Origin: Fodinibius salsisoli
GTDB taxonomy: Bacteria; Bacteroidota; Rhodothermia; Balneolales; Balneolaceae
Length of the DNA stretch: 64,000 nt
Assembly: GCF_026229185.1 (NCBI RefSeq)
Contig: NZ_JAGGJA010000005.1
Coordinates: 248,001-312,000, forward strand
Reading direction: 5' to 3'
The notes below the pieces were generated by a model that saw only the letters and a list, made by a program, of their open reading frames with translations, was not told where the DNA came from and did no database searches. Position 1 is the stretch's first letter. The number at the start of each line of letters is the position of its first letter. Position numbers and translations under genes: made by a program. This document shows positions 51,901 through 61,334 of this stretch, piece by piece.

Positions 51901-53458
51901 GTTGAAAGGAAAAGCTGGTCAGCCGGAACTTAATGCCGCCCTGAAGCTTAGGGAGGCCGAACTTTCGGGAGTGCCTATCGATTCGCTGATCGCTTCTGTA
52001 GAATACGACCACCAGGAATCGAGCCTTGGGTTAAACGCCACGCTCACCTCACTCAAACAGAAAGCCCTTGAGGCAAATGCCCTAATGCCACTGGAGGTTG
52101 ATCTGCGGAAATGGGCGGTAGGATTACCCGATCCTCAGGATAGTATTTCGGTAAACATCCAAACTAATCAGTTCAATCTACGGGCCTTAAATGACTTTTT
52201 GGATCGTAGTGTGACCCGCGATTTAAAGGGAGAAGTGAATGGTCAGGTTCAGATCAGCGGTCCCCGTGAAAACCTGCAGGCTGAGGGCAATATTACGCTT
52301 GCTGGTGGAGCAGTTCGAGTTGTTGATGCAGGCATACGGTTAGAAAATATGCAGTCTGCGATCCAATTTAAGCCAGATCGGGTAGAGTTGACTAACCTGC
52401 AAATAAACAGCGGTAGAGGAAGGTTGAATGCACAAGGAGTTTTGGCCCTGGAGCAATTAGTCCCCGGTGATATTGACCTCAAGATTCAGGCCGAAAACTT
52501 TAAGGCAGCCAACACCGAAGAATATAATGGCATTGTTAATCTGGATCTGGAGGTGGATGGTGAAGTTTCTAAACCACATTTGAGTGGTTCCGTCGATATT
52601 GTCAATGGATTCGTGAAGCTTGATAACTTTGGCGAAAAATCGGTGGAAGAAGTGAGCTTGGATACTACATTAAATGCTGAGCCTAACATCAGTCTGTATG
52701 ATTCCCTCAGCATGGACATGGACATCAATTTTAATAGACGATTCTGGGTACGGAACCAGCGTTATTTAGAAATGGAACTTGAGCTGGATGGCCAGATTGA
52801 TGTGCTCAAAGATACGGGTAAAGATTTGCAGATCTTTGGAACCTTGACGACGGCTAATGGATATGCTGAACCCTTGGGCAAACGATTTGAGCTGGAGGAA
52901 GGGGTACTGGCTTTTTCAGGTCCACCGGATAATCCCCAGGTAAATGTTCGAACGCTTTATGAACCACCACAGGCGGAGCAGGAAATTAAGATTTGGTATG
53001 TCATTGAAGGCACGGTGGAAGAACCGAAATTTAAATACGAGAGCAGCCCGCAGATGGACTTGGCCGGCATCATCAGTTATACGCTCTTTGGGCAACCTTT
53101 TTATAAGTTGAATCCTGCTGAGCAGTCGGTAGCCAGCACCAGCAGTAACAATACCGCCGCTGATTTTGCAGTAGAAGTGCTGTTGGATAGAGTAGAAGCC
53201 TTGGCTACACGTCGGCTGGGTATTGATGTAGTGCGTATCGAACAGACCAGGATAGGCGGGGAGAGTGGTACATCCATCACAACCGGATGGTATATTAATC
53301 CCAAAGTATTTTTTGCCATCCAAAATGTGATTACGGGTTCAACGCCAACGACGGGCTTCTTCCTGGAATATTACTTGAAACAAAACCTAAAGCTCATCCT
53401 CAGCCAGGGGAATGACAACCGCCAGGGCGTAGACGTGCAGTGGGAGCATGATTATTGA
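48989..53458 (+). CDS. TamB/DUF490 translocation and assembly protein
   Basis: A 1489-residue AsmA-like envelope protein. One N-terminal membrane helix (about 17-34, WPWILLCSLLVVVALARLA) anchors it in the inner membrane. A long beta-taco stretch of repeated amphipathic strands follows, and the DUF490/TamB C-terminal domain is at about 1170-1485. It should bridge the periplasm and help insert outer-membrane proteins and/or move phospholipids. Its ATG overlaps the stop of the Omp85-like gene by one base, so the two are translationally coupled, the classic TamA-TamB arrangement. Confidence 0.92.
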   Translation: MNKKSKHNSQRNTRRKWPWILLCSLLVVVALARLALMTDPVHQWIKQAIVSAAGEQLAPELSIGNISGDLWKGATLSDVQLRADRPIASIDTVQVEYNVWSYFGEALEIKKVRVVNPLLTLRQETDSSWNVQHWMKDTGTAQDTTGGTFPFVLSDLLIEKGKFEVGMLQLPQDSSILIDELNLSSRIANYGKSYEASLRSLTFNVQNTNIDAPITIETAAEADSSSITLEKLAVATGHSLLNASGQAHLADSTAHFQAEASPVGWQDLAAYAQTLPIREDINMSIDLKGTVPDFELALRAHAEGIENVFLQSHFEYDSTLTLTTFQLSAGQLDLQSFTGDTSMPSIRNLQFQSQGRIPLEAYQESQLEGTLLVEDIGLAEYHLDRLQGSFNLQNNRATVELMPANGKEQLTFSADIFRLWDEDPLLQMKAGGTNLHPQNWLPGETYTGRLSFEAAIDGNGWVPEEELWKYQLNIEESQLMDQQIERASFSGFFNQNRLTNQSKLTVGRSRIGLQAEVGRLQNTPEFNYSLTADSVNLADFTGLERYTSSITAEVEGRGSGTSLEDLDMKAGLKMGPSIFRGERIQKMALDVHIADSVVSVSQGVVESDILAGTFTSRIHMENLYAPANVVDLDMQLKDISSLAAIAEVDKLQAAGSIQGQLIPTGQDSVAFESTVDITDFNYDNQFSAPKIAGDLRIDLGEEPQYSLDVEVQDPTVASMELQNIRLKTDGQFAEHIRGSFDLQLAGRGKDQISQAGNYSLGEDTTAISLSKFDLTTDLRTLSLQRPFHAMVEKGVIQTDTLHLSTPDNSAFMELAVPYADSFHQKGYFKAKELNLKAIQDGILHESYFTGILSGEFQVDRTDTSMTASSDVVMSDLMYEETKLDTLRLQGDIENENLVGMMALHQHGDLIAEGNLDIPFKVKDPDQLRDNFFERPVSGALQLHAVKLSRFSTLLEQWGYENTKGTLQFDGQLKGKAGQPELNAALKLREAELSGVPIDSLIASVEYDHQESSLGLNATLTSLKQKALEANALMPLEVDLRKWAVGLPDPQDSISVNIQTNQFNLRALNDFLDRSVTRDLKGEVNGQVQISGPRENLQAEGNITLAGGAVRVVDAGIRLENMQSAIQFKPDRVELTNLQINSGRGRLNAQGVLALEQLVPGDIDLKIQAENFKAANTEEYNGIVNLDLEVDGEVSKPHLSGSVDIVNGFVKLDNFGEKSVEEVSLDTTLNAEPNISLYDSLSMDMDINFNRRFWVRNQRYLEMELELDGQIDVLKDTGKDLQIFGTLTTANGYAEPLGKRFELEEGVLAFSGPPDNPQVNVRTLYEPPQAEQEIKIWYVIEGTVEEPKFKYESSPQMDLAGIISYTLFGQPFYKLNPAEQSVASTSSNNTAADFAVEVLLDRVEALATRRLGIDVVRIEQTRIGGESGTSITTGWYINPKVFFAIQNVITGSTPTTGFFLEYYLKQNLKLILSQGNDNRQGVDVQWEHDY

Positions 53459-53672
53459 TGGAGCTATGAGTTTTGAGTAATGAGTTATGGGTAGGTGAGT
53501 AGTGAGTATTGAGTTTCAAGGAATGAGTTTTAAAATTATGCTGGTACCACCTCCGTCGGGGATGGGTGGATAAATATTAAGTAGAAAGTTTTAAGTATTA
53601 AGTAGAAATCGAAGTATCTTGTCATTCCGAACTTGTTTCGGAATCTACGTGCCAAGAAAAACAGATAGTATA
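53459..53672. repeat. Repeat-rich spacer tamB to aminopeptidase
   Basis: The first part repeats ATGAGTTxTGAGTA-like words, and 53621-53643 holds the hairpin ttccgaacttgtttcggaa within a gtcattccgaac-type Bacteroidota repeat. No gene is supported here. The long ORF start at 53619 lies in this repeat, which is why I start the next gene later. Confidence 0.6.
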
Positions 53673-54776
53673 ATGTACAGTAACGAAGATCAACAGTTAG
53701 CAAAGAAAATATTAAACTATAGCTGTGAGCTACAAGAAGGCCAAAACGTGATGCTCCAGCTGGTAGGGTTGAACGGAATCGGTTTATTGCGGGCACTCGT
53801 TGAAGAGACCCGCGCCATGAACGCCCATCCGTTTGTTCAGATTGAAGATACCGAGATTCAACGTGTACTCGCTGAGACGGGCGACAAAGCTTTTTGGAAG
53901 AATCAGGCAAAGGTCGATCAGCTGCCACTGATGAAAAATATGGATGCCTTTGTAGGTATTCGCGCTTCGCTGAATATCTATGAGCAGGCCAACGTAAGCA
54001 AAAAAGCCAATAAGGCCTACGCCGATTATTTTGCCGATCCGGTGCATTTTAAAGAGCGGGTCAACAACACCAACTGGGTGGTGCTCCGTTACCCTTCAGA
54101 GGCTTTTGCCATGAACGCCCGGATGCCAACACAGAAATTTCGCGAGTTTTATTACAAGGCATGTTTGCTGGATTACAGCGAACTGGAGGAAGCAATGAAG
54201 CCACTGCAGTCCCGACTGGAAGAAACAGACAAAATTCAGCTCAAGGGCGAAGGCACTGATATCGAGTTTTCGGTCAAGGGACAAACCTGGATTCCCTGCT
54301 TTGGCAAGCGAAATATTCCGGATGGAGAGCTTTTTTCATCCCCCATCCGCTCCTCAGTTAATGGACACATTAGCTATGCCCCGAGCGTATACCAGGGCAA
54401 GCCGTTCGAGTTTGTGAAACTGGAAGTGCGCGACGGGGTGGTCATCGATTTTGAATCATCCGACGATGAATCTCTTGAAGAAATCCTGGATACCGATGCC
54501 GGGGCTCGCCAGTTTGGAGAGTTCAGTTTTGGCTTGAATCCAATTATTGAGGAGCCGATGTACGACATCCTGTTTGATGAAAAAATATATGGTTCCAATC
54601 ACCTTACGCTTGGTAATGACTACGAAATTGCGCCCAACGGAAACGAAAGCAACATCCACTGGGACCTGGTTTGCATTGGTGCCGATGTGTACCTCGATGG
54701 CGAGAAAGTGCGCGAGGGGCGTACGTTCATTGCTGATGACTTGAAAGGATTGAACCCGGAAAAGCTGTTGCAGTGA
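53673..54776 (+). CDS. M29 family aminopeptidase
   Basis: A 367-residue metallo-aminopeptidase of the thermophilic M29 (AmpS/AmpT) family, releasing N-terminal residues with a two-metal centre in the cytoplasm. Metal-ligand regions are visible as Glu in NIPDGELFSSPI, Glu in GEFSFGLNP, His in GSNHLTLGNDY and His/Asp in NIHWDLVCIG. WVVLRYPSEAFAMNARMPTQKFREFYYKACLLDY is typical. I start at ATG 53673 (MYSNEDQQLAKKILNYS); the upstream frame from 53619 translates repeat DNA. It is convergent with clpB. Confidence 0.9.
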   Translation: MYSNEDQQLAKKILNYSCELQEGQNVMLQLVGLNGIGLLRALVEETRAMNAHPFVQIEDTEIQRVLAETGDKAFWKNQAKVDQLPLMKNMDAFVGIRASLNIYEQANVSKKANKAYADYFADPVHFKERVNNTNWVVLRYPSEAFAMNARMPTQKFREFYYKACLLDYSELEEAMKPLQSRLEETDKIQLKGEGTDIEFSVKGQTWIPCFGKRNIPDGELFSSPIRSSVNGHISYAPSVYQGKPFEFVKLEVRDGVVIDFESSDDESLEEILDTDAGARQFGEFSFGLNPIIEEPMYDILFDEKIYGSNHLTLGNDYEIAPNGNESNIHWDLVCIGADVYLDGEKVREGRTFIADDLKGLNPEKLLQ

Positions 54777-54830
54777 ACAGTAAGGCAGTAATTTAAACTG
54801 ATCACTGCCTACTGCTAACTGTATACTGCT

Positions 54831-57464
54831 TTAATCCGCCCAGGCTTCGGCATCATCAAATACTTGGGCAAATTCAATATGGCTGCCGTCGCTGGCGAGG
54901 GTAGCTTCATACTCTACGGGATCCTCTTCTTCACGCTGAATCAGTTTTGTAGCCAGGCGGTTGGTAATCTCCGTCTGAATGAGTCGTTTCAACGGTCGTG
55001 CACCATAGACCGGATCGTATCCGCGTGTGCTCAGCCAGTCTTTGACTTTGTCGGTCAGGTTGACTTTTACATTGCGCTTGCCCAGCATCTCATGGACACG
55101 CTTAAGCTGGATATCCACAATTTTGCGCAGATGCTCTTGACTCAGCGGATGGAATACAATGATATCATCCACGCGGTTTAAGAACTCGGGACGTATCGTC
55201 TTTTTGAGTTGATCAATGAGCTGGTCTTGCAGCTTGTTATACACCTCGTCGGTGAAGTTGCCACCCACTTCTTCGATCTTGTCAGAAATCAGGTGTGAGC
55301 CAATATTACTGGTCATAATGATGATGGTATTGGTGAAATCTACAGTCACACCTTTATTATCCGTCAGACGGCCCTCATCAAGCACCTGCAGCAGGATGTT
55401 AAACACATCCGGATGGGCTTTTTCAATTTCATCCAGCAGGATGACTGAATAGGGCTGGCGACGGACGGCTTCCGTCAGTTGTCCACCTTCATCATATCCC
55501 ACATATCCCGGAGGGGCACCCACCAGCCGGCTGACGCTATGCCGCTCCATATATTCACTCATGTCAATGCGGACCATAGCATTTTCGTTATTGAAGAGAA
55601 AGTCGGCCAGCGAGCGGGCCAGCTCTGTCTTCCCCACACCGGTAGAGCCGAGGAAAAAGAAAGACCCAATCGGTCGGTCTTCATCCTGGAGTCCGGCGCG
55701 CGAGCGGCGTACAGCATTGGAGACGGCTTCAATAGCAGGGTCTTGTCCGACGACTCGTTTGTGAAGCTCTTCCTCCAGGTGCACCAGCTTTTGTCGTTCA
55801 CTCTGCAGCATTTTGGTAACCGGGATGCCTGTCCACCGCGAGACAATGTCAGCTATATCTTCACCTTCGACCTCTTCTTTGAGCATGGCGCGTCCTTCCT
55901 GGATTTCAGCCAGCTTGTTTTCGGTTTCCTCAAGGTCCGTTTCCAGCTGATTGATCGTGCCATAGCGCAGCTCGGCGACTTTCTCATAATTGCCTTCACG
56001 CTCTGCCTTTTCAGCTTGGTTGCGGGTGGTTTCTATTGCTTGTTTGAGCTCGCGCGTTTTCTGGATATGTTCGCGTTCAGTATCCCACTGGGCCCGCATA
56101 GAGCTACGCTGCTCTTCAAGATTGGCCAGTTCTTTATTGATGCCTTCAATTTTAGTTTCGGCATTATCGCGTTTTAGCGCTTCTCGCTCAATTTCTAACT
56201 GACGGATTTGTCGCTCAATGCGATCGAGCTCTTCCGGCATAGAGTCAATTTCAAGACGTAGTCGCGAGGCGGCCTCGTCAATAAGGTCGATGGCTTTATC
56301 CGGAAGAAAACGATCAGAGATATAGCGGTGTGACAGTTCGGCTGCGGCTACAATAGCACTGTCTGTAATACGAACGCCATGGTGCAGTTCGTACCGCTCT
56401 TGGAGTCCACGCAGGATGGAAACCGTATCTTCCACTGAAGGCTCCTGGATTTTTACGGTCTGCAGCCGTCGTTCCAGGGCTTTGTCCTTTTCGATGTATT
56501 TACGGTATTCGGCCAAAGTGGTGGCACCTATGGCATGCAACTCGCCCCGAGCCAATGAAGGCTTCAAAATGTTAGCAGCATCCATCGATCCTTCAGAAGC
56601 ACCGGCCCCAACCAAGGTGTGGATTTCATCAATAAAAAGGATAATCTGTCCGTCGGAATCCTGAACTTCATTAACAACTGCTTTCAGGCGTTCTTCGAAT
56701 TCGCCACGGAACTTGGTTCCGGCCATCAAGGCACCCATATCGAGTGCTACAATACGTTTGGATTTGAGCCCTTCTGGAACATCACCACGGTTGATACGAA
56801 GCGCCATCCCTTCAGCGATGGCGGTTTTACCGACACCGGGCTCGCCAATCAGTACGGGATTATTTTTCGTTCGCCGCGAAAGAATCTGCATGACACGACG
56901 GATTTCCTGGTCACGGCCAATGACCGGATCCAGTTTGTTTTTTTCGGCTTCTTCGTTCAGATCGCGGGCATATTTTTTAAGAGCGTTGTACCGACTTTCA
57001 GCATTGGGATCGTCCACTTTTTGAGAGCCGCGTACATCCTGCATTACTTCCAGAACATGATCTTTAGTAACGCCCTGCTGTTTCAATTCCCGGCTGGCTT
57101 CGCTGTTGGTCGTAAGCATACCTACAAGCAAATGTTCGGAGCTAATGTATTCATCACCGAGCTCATCAGCGGATGATTGAGCGTGGTCGAACAACTCTTT
57201 GGAATCATTTGATAAATACTGTCCGGAGACGGACGCTCCTTTTACAACAGGGAGCTTCGAAATGCGTTGCTCCATTGTTGTTTTAAGGTGAGGCAGACGC
57301 ACGCCCACTTTATTAAGAATCGTATTAATTACATTTTCGCTATCCGCCAGTAGTGCCAGCAAAATATGGGCAGGCGCCACCGCTTGATGGTTGTTGTTGG
57401 AGGCGAGCTCAACAGCGGCTTGCACTGCCTTTTGAGCTTGAAGGGTAAATTTATCCAAATTCAT
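54831..57464 (-). CDS. clpB: ATP-dependent chaperone ClpB
   Basis: An 877-residue ClpB disaggregase that rescues aggregated proteins together with DnaK/DnaJ. The N-domain is residues 1-145, followed by the first AAA+ domain with Walker [10 protein letters not shown] and Walker [15 protein letters not shown], a coiled-coil middle domain (about 410-525), and the second AAA+ domain with GSTGVGKTE and [13 protein letters not shown]. The C-terminus lacks the ClpP-binding loop, as expected. The start [21 protein letters not shown] is the family N-terminus. No CIRCE-like element was evident upstream. Confidence 0.97.
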   Translation of the reverse strand: MNLDKFTLQAQKAVQAAVELASNNNHQAVAPAHILLALLADSENVINTILNKVGVRLPHLKTTMEQRISKLPVVKGASVSGQYLSNDSKELFDHAQSSADELGDEYISSEHLLVGMLTTNSEASRELKQQGVTKDHVLEVMQDVRGSQKVDDPNAESRYNALKKYARDLNEEAEKNKLDPVIGRDQEIRRVMQILSRRTKNNPVLIGEPGVGKTAIAEGMALRINRGDVPEGLKSKRIVALDMGALMAGTKFRGEFEERLKAVVNEVQDSDGQIILFIDEIHTLVGAGASEGSMDAANILKPSLARGELHAIGATTLAEYRKYIEKDKALERRLQTVKIQEPSVEDTVSILRGLQERYELHHGVRITDSAIVAAAELSHRYISDRFLPDKAIDLIDEAASRLRLEIDSMPEELDRIERQIRQLEIEREALKRDNAETKIEGINKELANLEEQRSSMRAQWDTEREHIQKTRELKQAIETTRNQAEKAEREGNYEKVAELRYGTINQLETDLEETENKLAEIQEGRAMLKEEVEGEDIADIVSRWTGIPVTKMLQSERQKLVHLEEELHKRVVGQDPAIEAVSNAVRRSRAGLQDEDRPIGSFFFLGSTGVGKTELARSLADFLFNNENAMVRIDMSEYMERHSVSRLVGAPPGYVGYDEGGQLTEAVRRQPYSVILLDEIEKAHPDVFNILLQVLDEGRLTDNKGVTVDFTNTIIIMTSNIGSHLISDKIEEVGGNFTDEVYNKLQDQLIDQLKKTIRPEFLNRVDDIIVFHPLSQEHLRKIVDIQLKRVHEMLGKRNVKVNLTDKVKDWLSTRGYDPVYGARPLKRLIQTEITNRLATKLIQREEEDPVEYEATLASDGSHIEFAQVFDDAEAWAD

Positions 57465-57720
57465 AATGCTGTAATCCCTGCGTTAAATTTCATAGTTTGT
57501 ATTTTCTGTTATTAAAGAAGCTAATATCATACCGCATTGTATATTATGTCTATTTTTCAGTGTTGGTCTGCCATAAAGATGATGGTCGGATCTCAGGGCT
57601 GCAACAATGATATGAAGTCTGACATTTCTGAGTTGGTTTTGGCATCTTTGACAGCCTTTTGAAGTAATAGAACTATGAATTGAATCCTTGTATTGATAAA
57701 GGTATTAAAAAAGGGGATAT

Positions 57721-58257
57721 ATGAGAAAGGTAACGATTAATGATGTGACGCTCGAACTAAGCAAGGGCGATATTGCCAGTCAAAGCGATATTGAGGCCGT
57801 AGTCAATGCCGCTAATGCGCAGCTTAGGACTGGGGGCGGGGTAGCCGGAGCTATCCATCGGGCAGCCGGACCTGGTTTAACGGAAGAAACACGGTCTATG
57901 GCACCGATTAAGCCCGGAGAAGCGGTTATATCCGGAGGGCGTAACTTGCCTAATAAATATGTTATTCATTGCTTGGGTCCGGTGTATGGACGGGATAAGC
58001 CGGAAGATAAACTGTTGGCTTTTTGTTATAAAAATGCCCTTAAGGTAGCCGAAGAGCATAAAATAAAAAGCATAGCTTTCCCGGCTATCTCAACGGGAGC
58101 TTTTGGATATCCCCCAACAGATGCAGCAGAAGTAGCCATTAAAACTATCCGAACTATAATCCCCAAATTACAATCGGTACACCTCATCCGCTTTGTGCTA
58201 TGGGGTGAAGATGCGATGCAAACCCACCAGGATGTGATGAGGCAAGTTTTTAAATAA
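57721..58257 (+). CDS. Macro domain O-acetyl-ADP-ribose deacetylase-like
   Basis: A 178-residue single macro domain, binding ADP-ribose and probably removing O-acetyl or ADP-ribosyl groups (MacroD-type). Landmarks are IASQSDIEAVVNAANAQLRTGGGVAGAIHRAAGPG, GEAVISGGRNLPNKYVIHCLGPVYG and the phosphate-binding loop SIAFPAISTGAFGYP. The NAANAQLRTGGGVAGAIH segment fits MacroD-type catalysts, with Asn and Asp positions usual for it. It stands alone between divergent and convergent neighbours. Confidence 0.93.
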   Translation: MRKVTINDVTLELSKGDIASQSDIEAVVNAANAQLRTGGGVAGAIHRAAGPGLTEETRSMAPIKPGEAVISGGRNLPNKYVIHCLGPVYGRDKPEDKLLAFCYKNALKVAEEHKIKSIAFPAISTGAFGYPPTDAAEVAIKTIRTIIPKLQSVHLIRFVLWGEDAMQTHQDVMRQVFK

Positions 58258-58415
58258 CCAATACTCAACAGGGAGGGATCAAATATTTGGGTGTTTATTC
58301 TTCTTAATGATTATCGATTAAAGATTCCTCTTCCTAGAAAACGGGTCATTGGGATGATATATACAGCAATAACAGGCTTATTTAATAACCCATCTAAATT
58401 GTTATTCGATCTTAC

Positions 58416-59192
58416 CTATCCATAGATCTGGTTAAGCACATAAGCCAATCGTACGCCCGCTTTAAGAAGTTGTTGATCTATTGTTTCCCTATGTAGATAC
58501 ATATACCGGTAGCCAATCTGTTTATCTTCAGGTAATGCATAAGCCGCGTCACGGAGTTCTCGCGTTTCATAGGCCCAACCTAAGACATCCCCTTGCTGCC
58601 ACTGTTCCAGTTGCTTTTGGGAAGGGTGATTGATGGCGTTAGAAAATTCCGTATAACTTAATTTCGTTTCATCAATCATTTCTGAATCCCACACCCGGTG
58701 CAGGTTCGAAGGTTCGTAAAACCACTCTACCCGGGTATCATTACCACCGCGGTCTTTGCCCGTGCCAACGTGCATCGGCTGGTGAAGGTCGCCAATCAAA
58801 TGAACCAGCATTTTAAGTTTCTCAGCTTCTTCCTTAGCTGGAAGGTCTCCCATTTTTAACTCCTCAATAATCGTTCGAAGTGCTTTGATGAGGTCGCCAT
58901 TGGGATTTTTTTCCGTCTCGTCGTAGCTCATGCCATCAGGAAGCGTAACCCAATGCCAGTCATGGGTATGGTCATAGTGGTCGTCCGAACGAATTTTATC
59001 CATCCAGGTGCTGGCAATGGCCAGTGATTCGTGGCCCAATACCCTATCGAGCTCATTTTTTGTCTCTTCATTAAGATAGTCAGTCGCAATATCTCCAACA
59101 ATTCTATGTCCTGTTTTGCCCCATTTTTCAGAATTTAGATGATTTGGTGTAGGAAAAATTAACAAAAAGCTCAGAATGAGAAGAAAAGTCAT
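58416..59192 (-). CDS. S1/P1 nuclease
   Basis: A 258-residue secreted zinc-dependent nuclease of the S1/P1 family, acting on single-stranded DNA/RNA with 3'-nucleotidase activity. Signal peptide about 1-22. The mature protein probably starts near the conserved Trp in KWGKTGHRIVGDIA, whose N-terminal Trp and His bind zinc. Further ligands lie in STWMDKIRSDDHYDHTHDWHWV and HLIGDLHQPMHVGTGKDRGGNDTRV. The gene is alone on the - strand, and its start faces a divergent small gene. Confidence 0.92.
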   Translation of the reverse strand: MTFLLILSFLLIFPTPNHLNSEKWGKTGHRIVGDIATDYLNEETKNELDRVLGHESLAIASTWMDKIRSDDHYDHTHDWHWVTLPDGMSYDETEKNPNGDLIKALRTIIEELKMGDLPAKEEAEKLKMLVHLIGDLHQPMHVGTGKDRGGNDTRVEWFYEPSNLHRVWDSEMIDETKLSYTEFSNAINHPSQKQLEQWQQGDVLGWAYETRELRDAAYALPEDKQIGYRYMYLHRETIDQQLLKAGVRLAYVLNQIYG

Positions 59193-59295
59193 AAGTCGAT
59201 GTTAAGCGATGGTTTTGAGTCAATTTCTAATATCATACATTACCTTTAAAAGGTAAATAAATTCTAAAATTTTTAACACCGGCTTAATACACAGA

Positions 59296-59664
59296 ATGTA
59301 CGAGCTGCTTGATATATTTTTTCTATCATTCCATACAGCTTTAATTCTATTTAATCTGTTGGGTTGGATCTGGAAAGTAACGCGGCGGTGGAATTTGTAT
59401 TCCCTGCTTGCCACAGCGTTTTCATGGTTTGTCCTTGGTATTTGGTATGGATTTGGATACTGTCCCTGTACGCACTGGCACTGGATAGTACGGCGTCGGT
59501 TGGGACACACGGATATGCCAAGCTCGTATATCAAATTTTTAATTCAGGAGTGGACTGGATTCAGCATTGAAGCAAATATTGTGGATGCCGGAACGGCTAT
59601 TTTCTTTTTCCTGGCATTAGGTATTTCGATATATCTGAATATTAAAGACTATAAGAAAAAGTAG
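59296..59664 (+). CDS. DUF2784 family membrane protein
   Basis: A 122-residue protein with three or four hydrophobic segments. Typical family parts are the N-terminal DIFFLSFHTALILFNLLGWIW, the central WYGFGYCPCTHWHWIVRRRLGHTDMPSSYIKFLIQEWTG and a C-terminal helix (AIFFFLALGISIYLNI). The Cys-Pro-Cys and the Trp/His-rich loop are the most conserved. The function is unknown. It is divergent from the S1/P1 nuclease gene, 103 bases away. Confidence 0.9.
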   Translation: MYELLDIFFLSFHTALILFNLLGWIWKVTRRWNLYSLLATAFSWFVLGIWYGFGYCPCTHWHWIVRRRLGHTDMPSSYIKFLIQEWTGFSIEANIVDAGTAIFFFLALGISIYLNIKDYKKK

Positions 59665-59768
59665 ATTTATTTAGAATTATAGCATGAGTTATCGCATGGA
59701 TATGTGATGGACTTCTTCTCCTTTCTCCATTAACTATTTGTCTGACAATTCATTAAAAGCATATCAGT

Positions 59769-61166
59769 ATGAAATATACAATCGCTACGCTCTCATTTTT
59801 GTTACTTTTTACCGGTCTTACGATGGCTCAACATACAACCGGTTTTTCGGACCCGGATGATATTCAGCAGCTGCTGGAGTACCAGCTGCCCGATTGGGGA
59901 TATTCCAATTTTTTGTTGGATTTTTCTTCGGGCGGATCATTTATGAATTCATTGGATAAGGATGCCGGACCAGACCAGGAACTCAGTCGACGTGATGTCA
60001 ACTTTATAATTAATCCCCAATATAATTTATACCGTGAATCGGAGAGACGTATTTTAGAGTTTGATAGTAATGTGGAACTCAATTATGGTGCAAGAAAAGA
60101 TGAATCATTACCGGAAGATCAAACGGTTACAGACAGGAGCTGGGAAAGTAATCTTGGTTTTGATTTGGCACTACGAGAATATATTGCTCCGAGTATTTTT
60201 GTGATAGGCAGGGAAGATCTGGGAGTTGCTTACAGGTCGTTTTCTGAGGAAGAACGAATAGGTGAATCACTAAATCAGGATGAGGAGCGCTTTAGACGAA
60301 ATATATCATCGGAAACACGGTTGGGTATCGGTATCGGACGCGTCCGTAATGTAAGTCCGGTGATTCGGGCGTTACGGCTCAAAGAACGATACGGAGTGCT
60401 AACGAATAGTAACCAATGGAATAATGAAGAGATAAGAGCAACAGCCGATATCTTTACCAAGTACGATGGGTATCAGCAGCGGTACGAGCGACCCGAAAAG
60501 CATTTTTGGCAGGCCATGGATGAGGCTACCAGTGGTTCTATAAGTGCTTTAGAAGCATTCGATATGTTTTATTTAACGGATGTTCTTGACGAAAGTATCG
60601 GCCAGCGATTAGAGGGTTGGGAATTATCTGGTGGTGGAGTTTTTGATTATAGAAACTCATTAAGTCGTATTGACACTCCCTTTCAGGATCCATCCTTTGA
60701 ACGGTCAATAAGTATTTCTAAAAATGCGGGGGCATTTATTGAGGGACGATGGTTTAACAACCTTTCGCTTAATCATCAGCTTGGTTTTTCTGCTGATGCA
60801 AGTCGAACCTATCCACTCGATGCAAATGCAGTTGCAAAATGGAATACGGATGTAAGAGCGGAGCTAAGCTGGCTGTGGAATTTGGCTGACCGTTTTCTCA
60901 TGAATACCCAGCTCAGTAATTTATATAATACATTCAAGAGAGAAGACGATGGATTTCTGGATGGAAGAAGATCCTGGTATAACAGATCTCAATTGAGCAG
61001 TAGTTTTATTTATTTCATTGAAAACCGTCTCGCTTTCAATGTAGCAGTACGCTATTCTCTTAACTACAACAGCCTAAATTTGAGCGAGGAATTCTACGAC
61101 AAGCGAGATACACGGTTAAGTTTTTCAGCCGGAGTAAAATACTACTTCAGCCGGAACCTGTATTAA
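59769..61166 (+). CDS. Secreted protein, possible outer-membrane barrel
   Basis: A 465-residue protein I do not recognise. It starts with a signal peptide (MKYTIATLSFLLLFTGLTMAQ). The rest alternates short polar and aromatic stretches in beta-strand fashion, ends in the aromatic FSAGVKYYFSRNLY, and contains no Cys that I notice, all of which fits an outer-membrane barrel. No named domain is seen. It stands alone between the DUF2784 gene and a convergent dnaJ-like gene. Confidence 0.7.
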   Translation: MKYTIATLSFLLLFTGLTMAQHTTGFSDPDDIQQLLEYQLPDWGYSNFLLDFSSGGSFMNSLDKDAGPDQELSRRDVNFIINPQYNLYRESERRILEFDSNVELNYGARKDESLPEDQTVTDRSWESNLGFDLALREYIAPSIFVIGREDLGVAYRSFSEEERIGESLNQDEERFRRNISSETRLGIGIGRVRNVSPVIRALRLKERYGVLTNSNQWNNEEIRATADIFTKYDGYQQRYERPEKHFWQAMDEATSGSISALEAFDMFYLTDVLDESIGQRLEGWELSGGGVFDYRNSLSRIDTPFQDPSFERSISISKNAGAFIEGRWFNNLSLNHQLGFSADASRTYPLDANAVAKWNTDVRAELSWLWNLADRFLMNTQLSNLYNTFKREDDGFLDGRRSWYNRSQLSSSFIYFIENRLAFNVAVRYSLNYNSLNLSEEFYDKRDTRLSFSAGVKYYFSRNLY

Positions 61167-61334
61167 CTGCTTTGCCAGTTGAGTCATAATTGTTAGAAAC
61201 CGAGTAGAATGTATTACATCTTTAGCTCGGGAATTAATTCCCGCGTTCGCGATAAACGATGATAGTATAACTCAATGGATCACATACTACCAGGGGGGCG
61301 ATCTCTAACTGGTAACCGAGCAACACGGCTTTTT
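61167..61334. other. Spacer with palindrome and U tract
   Basis: No protein gene is seen. The perfect palindrome cgggaattaattcccg (61228-61243) and a gctcgg/ccgagc pair (61225-61230 with 61316-61321) could fold the region, and a run of seven T follows a short GC stretch at about 61327-61335. It may be the 3' end of the preceding transcript or a small RNA. Support is weak. Confidence 0.3.

Noticed and set aside
55479-56177. Long open frame on the + strand (232 codons)
   Set aside because: It is antisense to the well conserved clpB gene and has no recognisable domain.
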